In this document: positions 1 through 4,996 of the stretch, in pieces
How positions within the stretch are numbered: position 1 is the first letter of the stretch
How the letters are laid out: every line of letters begins with the position of its first letter
Assembly: GCA_937884235.1 (NCBI GenBank)
Contig: CALGBT010000227.1
Coordinates: forward strand, 1-5,713
Source: an uncultured Pseudomonadota bacterium
GTDB lineage: Bacteria > Myxococcota_A > UBA9042 > CAIXZC01
Length of the DNA stretch: 5,713 nucleotides
Direction of reading: 5' to 3'
Translations under genes and position numbers: made by a program
Notes under the pieces: model-generated
Told to the model about the DNA's origin: nothing
Seen by the model: the letters and a program-made list of their open reading frames with translations, nothing else
The model's database searches: none

Positions 1-601
1 GGCCCATTCCGGGGAAGAGCGCCGAGCGCCAGATCGCACCTTGACGAGTCGGCAGACTGACGGCTACTAACTCGATGACTTCGATGCGCACCTCGCCGGC
101 TTCCAGACGGAGGCGACGACTTGTGCGCGCGTACCCGGCAGCTTCCACCTCAACGCGCCGCTCACCGGGGTCCACCATGCAGGGATTGCCCAGGGTACAG
201 AGTTCGGGATCCCCATCAATCTTCAACGTGGCATTGGGGATCTCAACGTTGATAGTTATTGCCGCCATCTGCTGCTTCAGTTCGGCGATGATTTCTGACC
301 CGCGCCGAGCCTTCTTCTCGGACTTGTTCTCTCGCAGGAATTTCTCGTAGTAGTCGAGGGCCAGCCTGAATTTACCCATGACATGATAGGCGCGCCCGAT
401 ATTGAAGAGATACTTGGCCTCGGGGTCAATGCGATAGGCCTTCTTGAAGGCCTCGACTGCCCCCACAAAATCCCCTTGGTCCACAGCTTCGAGGCCGGCT
501 GCGGAGTACTCCTTCGCCCGTTCTTCGGGAGTTGATTGGGCCTGTGCCTCGCCACCTGCGAGCAGGACCAACAGGATTGCAACAGTGGCAAACAGTTTCA
601 C
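1..601 (-). CDS. Secreted TPR plus PEGA-like domain protein (partial, 3' end beyond the window)
   Basis: An open frame of 200 codons runs from a GTG at 601 to the left edge with no stop. The GTG is chosen because GAGGAG lies 7 nt upstream and a signal peptide follows at once: a Lys near the N-terminus, a hydrophobic stretch (about residues 3-16), then an Ala-Gln-Ala cleavage site near residue 21. Residues about 30-95 read as two TPR-like helical hairpins (GDFVGAVEAFKKAYRIDP, then GKFRLALDYYEKFL), followed by a basic helix. Residues about 115-178 look like a PEGA-type beta domain (NATLKIDG, then DPGERRVEVEAAGY), with Cys135 and Cys141 possibly paired. The visible end, WRSALFPGMG, resembles the start of the C-terminal membrane segments of similar deltaproteobacterial proteins; this is inferred because the rest is missing. 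The gene starts 4 nt after the kinase stop, so it is probably translationally coupled to it. It likely mediates protein-protein contacts in the envelope; no specific function can be assigned. Confidence 0.85.
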   Translation of the reverse strand, partial: MKLFATVAILLVLLAGGEAQAQSTPEERAKEYSAAGLEAVDQGDFVGAVEAFKKAYRIDPEAKYLFNIGRAYHVMGKFRLALDYYEKFLRENKSEKKARRGSEIIAELKQQMAAITINVEIPNATLKIDGDPELCTLGNPCMVDPGERRVEVEAAGYARTSRRLRLEAGEVRIEVIELVAVSLPTRQGAIWRSALFPGMG

Positions 602-605
602 TATT

Positions 606-2567
606 CTACTCCTCGTCGTCCATGAAATCGAGTCGCTTGTGGAGCGCCTTCTTCTCTTCTGGAGGCACCTTGACCTCTTCCTTCTTCACTTCCACGGGCT
701 TCTCTTTGGAAGCCTCTTCAACGGCTTTGACGCCGCTGCCTTGTGGCTCCCCCTGGGAGGTGGTTGCGGCCTTCTTCTCGGTCGTCGGCACAACCTTCTC
801 CACCACCGCGGGCTGGGCTTCTTCTCCCTTGGCCGCAGCATTCTCGTCGAGCCTCTTCTGCTCTCTCTTCCGCCGCTCGCGGCGCTCCTCCTGCCGGCGG
901 CGTTCAGCGGCCGAGTCGTCTGGAGGCGCCGGTTTCGTCGGAGACACCACAACTTCCACAGGCTCCGGTGCGATGGTGTCCTGGGGTCTCGACAAGCTGT
1001 CCGGGAGAGAAAGGTCATGGGGGACAACTGTGTCGGGTGGCGAGACGACATCGGGTGCTTGGGCGGCATCCGTCAACGCTCCCGTCGTCACCTCGGGAGG
1101 CTCTGAAGCATCGCCCCGGCGCACTTCTGCAGGGGAGGGAACCATATCAGAAACGATAATGTCCGCCTCTTCAGTGGCCTCGATGGAGTGGGGAATTCCT
1201 GCAGGATGAGCCGTCACCGGCCCAGCCCCTGGGGTGCTCGGCGGCATAGGCTCACTCACACTTCGGCCCCCCTCTCCAGGTGCGAAAACCAGAAAGCTAA
1301 TGACCGCCAACAGAAGGACGATGGCAACGCCTCCACCGTACACCAAGCCACGCCTTTGACCCGCTGGCAGTTGCGTGAAGGCAGGCAATTCCGGTTGGGC
1401 GGTAGCCAGCTGCGGCAACGGTTCAGCGGTTGCGGCGGGGGGCGCAGAGCGGACTTCCTCCGGGACGCTGTCCAGGGTCTCACTGGCATCCCCTTGTGTG
1501 CCATTTATATCGCTGACAGCCCCCACGGACCGACCGGTGCTGAGGGGGGCCATTGCCGTTTCGTCGCTCTCTATGGAGAAATCACCGGCAGCGCCAATCC
1601 GTTCGATGCGCTGGATGATCTCCATGACCTCCTGGGCACTTGCGGGGCGCTCATCTCTGGTCTTGTGGAGCATGGAAACTACGAGTTGTTCGAGGAGCGG
1701 CGGAATCTGGTTCCTGGCAAGGCGACTGGGGGGAGTAGGAGTCTCGCCGGCCTTTGCCTGGGCCAGGGCCAGGAAATAGAGCGTGTTGGAATCAAAGTCC
1801 CGGCTTCTGATGGTGTCGCCATACGGCACGACGCCGGTGAGGGCCTCGTAGAGGATGGCACCAAAAGAGTAGATGTCGGTACGTTCATCGACCTTCTTGG
1901 TTTGCCCGATGAGCTGTTCGTAGGGTGAATAGGCCGGCGTCCCGGGCAACTCCCCGGTGCGAGTATTGAAATCTCTTTCCCCCCCGGCCAGTCTGGCGAT
2001 GCCAAAATCGATAACCTTGACCAGTTCTGACGTACCCAGGTCCACGAGCATGACGTTGCCGGGCTTCAGGTCGCGATGGAGGATGCCCGCCGCATGGGCC
2101 TCGATGAGAGAATTGCAGATTCCGCGGGCGATGGCGAGAACCCGGGCCGGTTGCATCGGGCCCCGTCGGCGCAAGAGATGTCCCAACTCATCGCCTTCGA
2201 TGAACTCCATGACGATGTAGTCGATGGCATCGTCGGTGCGTCCGTAGTCCAGGATCTGCACAGTATTGCGGGAGCGAAGGGCCATGAGCGCTCTCTTCTC
2301 GCGCTCAAAGCGGGCGGCAAACTGGGCGTCCTGGGCGAGCTCAGGTCGGGCCACCTTGACCACACATGGACGGTCCTGAAGACGCAGCTGCGCCCCCAGG
2401 TAAACCATTCCGAACCCCCCTCCCCCGAGGGCAGCACGCACTTCGTAACGCTCCTCCAGGACGCGACCGACGAGCGTGTCTTCACTGGCTTCATCCTTCA
2501 GTACGTGCCCGTGATCGCAGAACAGCCCCTTGGGGTGAGTAGTCTGGCACGTGATGCATGTCTTCAT
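606..2567 (-). CDS. Membrane-anchored Hanks-type serine/threonine protein kinase with N-terminal zinc-finger-like leader
   Basis: A 653-residue Ser/Thr kinase. The N-terminus has a short CxxC...C-x-H-x-H leader (Cys4, Cys7, Cys17, His19/His21) like the zinc-ribbon leaders of myxobacterial kinases. The catalytic domain spans about residues 41-320: glycine-rich loop GGGGFGMVY (about 48-56), ATP lysine in VVKVA (Lys71), helix-C Glu about 90, catalytic loop HRDLKPGN (Asp166, Lys168, Asn171), DFG at 187-189, GTPAYSPYEQ where the APE motif normally sits, and DIYSFG at 231-236. All catalytic residues are present, so it should be active. A linker rich in Pro, Ala and Glu leads to one transmembrane helix (about 408-428). 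The remaining 225 residues, probably periplasmic, are Pro/Asp/Glu-rich with a strongly basic Arg/Lys/Glu segment (about 556-580) and an acidic tail; no known sensor domain such as PASTA is seen. The frame stays open to a GTG at 2657. The ATG at 2567 is preferred because the Cys leader begins there and a promoter-like sequence lies inside the extension, although its ribosome binding site is weak. It is first in an operon with the TPR/PEGA gene. Confidence 0.93.
   Translation of the reverse strand: MKTCITCQTTHPKGLFCDHGHVLKDEASEDTLVGRVLEERYEVRAALGGGGFGMVYLGAQLRLQDRPCVVKVARPELAQDAQFAARFEREKRALMALRSRNTVQILDYGRTDDAIDYIVMEFIEGDELGHLLRRRGPMQPARVLAIARGICNSLIEAHAAGILHRDLKPGNVMLVDLGTSELVKVIDFGIARLAGGERDFNTRTGELPGTPAYSPYEQLIGQTKKVDERTDIYSFGAILYEALTGVVPYGDTIRSRDFDSNTLYFLALAQAKAGETPTPPSRLARNQIPPLLEQLVVSMLHKTRDERPASAQEVMEIIQRIERIGAAGDFSIESDETAMAPLSTGRSVGAVSDINGTQGDASETLDSVPEEVRSAPPAATAEPLPQLATAQPELPAFTQLPAGQRRGLVYGGGVAIVLLLAVISFLVFAPGEGGRSVSEPMPPSTPGAGPVTAHPAGIPHSIEATEEADIIVSDMVPSPAEVRRGDASEPPEVTTGALTDAAQAPDVVSPPDTVVPHDLSLPDSLSRPQDTIAPEPVEVVVSPTKPAPPDDSAAERRRQEERRERRKREQKRLDENAAAKGEEAQPAVVEKVVPTTEKKAATTSQGEPQGSGVKAVEEASKEKPVEVKKEEVKVPPEEKKALHKRLDFMDDEE
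609..614 (-). promoter_or_regulatory. Ribosome binding site of the TPR/PEGA gene, inside the kinase 3' end
   Basis: GAGGAG on the minus strand encodes the last two Glu codons of the kinase and ends 7 nt before the GTG at 601. It decides the start of the downstream gene and suggests translational coupling. Confidence 0.75.
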
Positions 2568-2618
2568 CTGGCTCAACACCCCATGGAAACCGCTTCGGGG
2601 GAATTTCGGTCTCACGGC

Positions 2619-2647
2619 AGTATCTCGCCTAAGCGGCCCGCAGTCAA
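2619..2647 (-). promoter_or_regulatory. Putative sigma-70-type promoter of the kinase operon
   Basis: On the minus strand TTGACT (2647-2642, 5 of 6 matches to the -35 consensus) is followed after exactly 17 bp by GATACT (2624-2619, 4 of 6 matches to the -10). Transcription would start near 2612, about 45 nt before the ATG at 2567. This fits the shorter kinase start and argues against the GTG at 2657. It is a sequence match only; promoters in this group of bacteria often diverge from consensus. Confidence 0.45.
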
Positions 2648-2655
2648 TCTTTGAC
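2643..2655. repeat. Perfect 13-bp inverted repeat in the kinase/glycosylase intergenic region
   Basis: GTCAATCTTTGAC has 5-bp arms around a 3-nt centre. It overlaps the putative -35 of the kinase promoter and, on the plus strand, a TTGACA. It may be an operator or just two back-to-back -35-like hexamers; the short arms make chance possible. Confidence 0.3.
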
Positions 2656-2707
2656 ACAGTCCATGGAAATGTTGCGTCCGCTGCGAGCAGCCGCTAGTGT
2701 GCTTTCT

Positions 2708-2714
2708 GGAGGAG
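2708..2714 (+). promoter_or_regulatory. Ribosome binding site of the SMUG1-like gene
   Basis: GGAGGAG sits 6 nt upstream of the ATG at 2721. It selects that start over the GTG at 2697, which lies upstream of it, and over the ATG at 2736, whose nearest AAGGAG is only 2 nt away. Confidence 0.8.
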
Positions 2715-2720
2715 ACGCTC

Positions 2721-3455
2721 ATGGTCCAAGGAGCAATGCCGCAAACGCTTTCGGAGGTGACCAATCGGCTGAATGCAGCGCTGGCGCCGTTGCAATTTTC
2801 GGCTCCAGTAGCATGCACCTACAATCCGCTCATCTACGCGCGCCCCATGTGGGAAGAGTTTATTGACCGGTACGGCACTGGCCCCAAGGAAGTCGTGCTA
2901 TTTGGCATGAATCCAGGCCCATGGGGGATGGTCCAGACGGGCATTCCCTTTGGGGAGGTAGCCGCGGTGCGCGATTGGTTGAGACTTGATGCCGCCATTG
3001 GCAAGCCGGTGGAGGAGCATCCCAGGCGCCGGGTTGAGGGTCTGGCATGCGTTCGCAGTGAAGTCAGTGGACGGCGAGTCTGGGAGTGGGCGCAAAGTCG
3101 GTTTAACACTCCTGAGTCGTTCTTTGAGCGCTTCTTCGTGGCCAACTACTGCCCCCTGGCCTTTCTGGAATCGAGTGGCAGGAACTTCACTCCGGACAAA
3201 CTGCGGAAGTCAGAACGTGAACCCTTGCTGGCAGCATGTGACGAGGCTCTGCGAGAGACGGTAGCGGTACTGCAGCCGCGCTGGGTGGTTGGCATTGGCA
3301 AGTTTGCGTTGCAGCGGGCGCAGCTAGCGTTGGCGGGGTGCGACCTTTCAATCAGCTCCATCCCCCACCCTAGCCCGGCATCACCACTGGCCAATCGAGG
3401 TTGGGCGAAGCTCGCCGACGAAGGCCTGCGTGAGTTGGGAATCACAATTCCCTAG
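2721..3455 (+). CDS. SMUG1-family uracil-DNA glycosylase
   Basis: A 244-residue protein that closely follows the SMUG1 branch of the uracil-DNA glycosylase superfamily. These enzymes cut the N-glycosidic bond of uracil and oxidised pyrimidines such as 5-hydroxymethyluracil to start base excision repair. Motifs in order: YNPLIYA (about 34-40); the catalytic motif GMNPGPWGM (62-70), with Asn64 matching the water-positioning Asn85 of human SMUG1; TGIPFGEV and VRDWL (about 73-87); RSEVSG (112-117); VANYCPLAFLESSGRN (140-155), with Asn142 matching the pyrimidine-contacting Asn; REPLL (about 166-170); VVGIGKFA (about 189-196); and HPSPASPLANRGW (216-228), with His216 matching catalytic His239 and the rest the DNA-intercalation loop. 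Length and motif order match the family and the gene looks intact. It is a soluble enzyme acting on chromosomal DNA. It is divergent from the kinase operon, convergent with a lipoprotein gene, and stands alone as a transcription unit. The motif density makes this call strong; exact substrate preference is inferred from the family. Confidence 0.95.
   Translation: MVQGAMPQTLSEVTNRLNAALAPLQFSAPVACTYNPLIYARPMWEEFIDRYGTGPKEVVLFGMNPGPWGMVQTGIPFGEVAAVRDWLRLDAAIGKPVEEHPRRRVEGLACVRSEVSGRRVWEWAQSRFNTPESFFERFFVANYCPLAFLESSGRNFTPDKLRKSEREPLLAACDEALRETVAVLQPRWVVGIGKFALQRAQLALAGCDLSISSIPHPSPASPLANRGWAKLADEGLRELGITIP
3437..3452. terminator. Possible small hairpin between convergent genes
   Basis: GGGAAT-CACA-ATTCCC is a perfect 6-bp stem with a 4-nt loop covering the last codons of the glycosylase, just before its stop and 11 nt from the stop of the opposing gene. 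It could slow transcription in both directions, but there is no T-run on either side, so an intrinsic terminator is doubtful. Confidence 0.25.
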
Positions 3456-3462
3456 TCCGATG

Positions 3463-4755
3463 CTACAGCTCTTCCGGCGGCGGACAATCGGGAATCGGGT
3501 CATGGGTGCAAGTTGCACTCACCGGGTCACACAGGTCGAGGGTGCAAGGGTCAGCGTCTTCGCAGAAACTATCAGGGTCATTCAGGCAGCATTCCAACAG
3601 AGGCTCGGTCAGGCAGGTTCCGATATCCGGGAAATTCGTGAAATGCAGGCAACTCTCGTCGGTGCATGGGTCATCGTCAAGGCAATCCTCATCGACCTTG
3701 CAATATGGACATATCGAGGCAATGGAGAAGTCGTCCAAGTATATTCCCGGGTTATCGTTGTCGGTGGAATTGAGGGTGTCGAATACGAAGCGGAAACGGC
3801 CGCTGGTGCCCCCATGAGCAGAGAGATCGATGGCCATGGGCACCATTATATCCGAGGTGCTGTTGAGGTTCGACTTGCTCGACCAGACCTCCGTAGTGAT
3901 GCCGTCATTCTCGGACTCGTAGAAGAGGAAGAGCACGTCGTGGTCGTAGGGGTAGAGGGGTGACGGCAGGACCTCGGTCAGCATGTATAGATGAAAAGTG
4001 AGTTGCAATGCTACTCCGGCCGGGAGAACCAAGACGGGAGAGAGCAACTCTACGTGGATGGTCGAGCCAGTATCGTAGTCCATGGTCTGAGGATCGCCCA
4101 GGTAGAGCCCGCAGGGTGGACTGTGGAACTGCAGGGGGAGCCCCCACCAGGTAACGTTGTCGTCAGGGTTTGTGTCGAAGATTCCGAAACCTCCCTGAGA
4201 GCAGGAATCGAAATTCTCAAAGTAGATTTGCTCGTCCGAACTGCAAGTTGGGGCCTTGCACTTGTTGGATACGCAACTGAACTTCGAGGGGCAGAGACCG
4301 CAGGTGCTGCCGCAACCATCGGCTCCGCACTCCTTGAAGTCACAATCGGGTTTGCAATTCTTGCACTGGCCAAGGGTGCAGATTTCGTCGCCAGGGCAGA
4401 ACCCGCAGAGGCCACCGCACATGTCGGGCCCACACTCAAGCCCGTCGCACTGAGGCGCGCAGATATCCGTCGCAGCAGCATCCAGGGTTTCCCCATCAAG
4501 GTCGGCACCAGCGTCGCCACCGTCCCCGACGTCGTGGATTTCCAGTGGGGTGCTGTCTGCCCCAATCTCTGTGGCGACAGCTTCCGTCGTGGTCAGGTCT
4601 GAGGGCTGTGACGACGAATCCGGCGGCACCTTGTTTGATACCGCTCCGGTGATGATATCCTTGCGCCTGTCAACCTCAGCATTGACGTCGATACAGCCTC
4701 CCAGTGAGAGCAGCATCAGGGCCACGATGGCCAGACTGGTTCCAGGTTGTATCAC
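3463..4755 (-). CDS. Cysteine-rich multidomain lipoprotein (8-Cys modules, MAM-like domain, CTDC repeats)
   Basis: A 430-residue preprotein from a GTG at 4755. GGGAGG lies 10 nt upstream, and the start is placed 20 residues before lipobox LGGC (Cys21); Ile at +2 suggests outer membrane or surface location. The signal peptide lacks a basic residue near its N-terminus, which is unusual; a TTG at 4809 would add an Arg-containing stretch, and the frame is open to 4935. After a Ser/Thr/Asp-rich linker (about 22-98) come two tandem 8-Cys modules (Cys99-131 and Cys134-166) with spacing C-x3-C-x4-C-x4-C-x3-C-x2-C-x5-C-x4-C. Residues about 176-347 resemble MAM/jelly-roll domains: IYFENFDSC at the start, LSPVLVLPAGVALQLTFHLY in the middle, and GRFRFVFDTLNSTDNDNPG then IYLDDFSI at the end. 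Residues about 352-424 hold two copies of the CTDC-type repeat (DPCTDESC; DPCTLDLCDPVSATCTHDP) known from slime-mould and myxobacterial surface proteins. No catalytic motif is seen; an adhesive or surface-binding role is an inference. It is convergent with the glycosylase (7 nt between stops) and divergent from the other lipoprotein gene. Confidence 0.88.
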   Translation of the reverse strand: MIQPGTSLAIVALMLLSLGGCIDVNAEVDRRKDIITGAVSNKVPPDSSSQPSDLTTTEAVATEIGADSTPLEIHDVGDGGDAGADLDGETLDAAATDICAPQCDGLECGPDMCGGLCGFCPGDEICTLGQCKNCKPDCDFKECGADGCGSTCGLCPSKFSCVSNKCKAPTCSSDEQIYFENFDSCSQGGFGIFDTNPDDNVTWWGLPLQFHSPPCGLYLGDPQTMDYDTGSTIHVELLSPVLVLPAGVALQLTFHLYMLTEVLPSPLYPYDHDVLFLFYESENDGITTEVWSSKSNLNSTSDIMVPMAIDLSAHGGTSGRFRFVFDTLNSTDNDNPGIYLDDFSIASICPYCKVDEDCLDDDPCTDESCLHFTNFPDIGTCLTEPLLECCLNDPDSFCEDADPCTLDLCDPVSATCTHDPIPDCPPPEEL

Positions 4756-4765
4756 GCGACCACCA

Positions 4766-4771
4766 CCTCCC
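4766..4771 (-). promoter_or_regulatory. Candidate ribosome binding site of the MAM-like lipoprotein gene
   Basis: GGGAGG on the minus strand ends 10 nt before the GTG at 4755. The spacing is a little long, but no better site precedes other in-frame starts, and it agrees with a signal peptide of normal length. Confidence 0.5.
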
Positions 4772-4928
4772 GAGGCCGTAGCATACCGGATCGTCTGGCG
4801 CGTGCGCAATCTATTGTGCTCGTGTAATGGCCCCGCCCTACCCCGAATTTCCGAAAGCCGGGAGCGCTTCATACATTTGGCAGGCGGAGGTCCAAACCTG
4901 TTGAGTACGCAGAAGCGCCCTTTGCGAA

Positions 4929-4957
4929 TTGCCATTTCCTCACATATCCATTAGATT
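4929..4957 (+). promoter_or_regulatory. Putative sigma-70-type promoter of the right-hand lipoprotein gene
   Basis: TTGCCA (4929-4934, 5 of 6 matches to the -35) is separated by exactly 17 bp from TAGATT (4952-4957, 4 of 6 matches to the -10). Transcription would begin near 4964, giving a leader of about 33 nt before the ATG at 4997. The rest of the 4756-4996 intergenic region holds no gene I can support; a promoter for the minus-strand lipoprotein is not clear. Confidence 0.4.
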
Positions 4958-4984
4958 CATGGTGGTCTCCCACGTGTCGGATAC

Positions 4985-4990
4985 GAGAGG
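4985..4990 (+). promoter_or_regulatory. Ribosome binding site of the right-hand lipoprotein gene
   Basis: GAGAGG lies 6 nt before the ATG at 4997, at the expected spacing, and supports that start. Confidence 0.65.
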
Positions 4991-4996
4991 TAACAC

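Noticed and set aside
444..1209. Long plus-strand open frames opposite the kinase 3' part
   Set aside because: They are low-complexity Leu/Ser/Arg products antisense to the charged kinase tail, with no domain and no good ribosome binding site.
2568..2657. N-terminal extension of the kinase to a GTG at 2657
   Set aside because: The extra 30 residues look non-coding, the extension contains a promoter-like sequence, and the conserved Cys leader begins at the ATG at 2567.
2651..2680. TTGACA on the plus strand as a -35 of the glycosylase promoter
   Set aside because: No acceptable -10 hexamer lies 16-18 bp downstream; the sequence there is GC-rich (around GCGTCC).
2697..2720. GTG start at 2697 for the glycosylase
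   Set aside because: The strong GGAGGAG at 2708-2714 lies downstream of it and is correctly spaced for the ATG at 2721.
4756..4935. Coding extension of the MAM-like lipoprotein to an ATG at 4935
   Set aside because: It would put 80 residues before the lipobox cysteine, far too long for a lipoprotein signal peptide.
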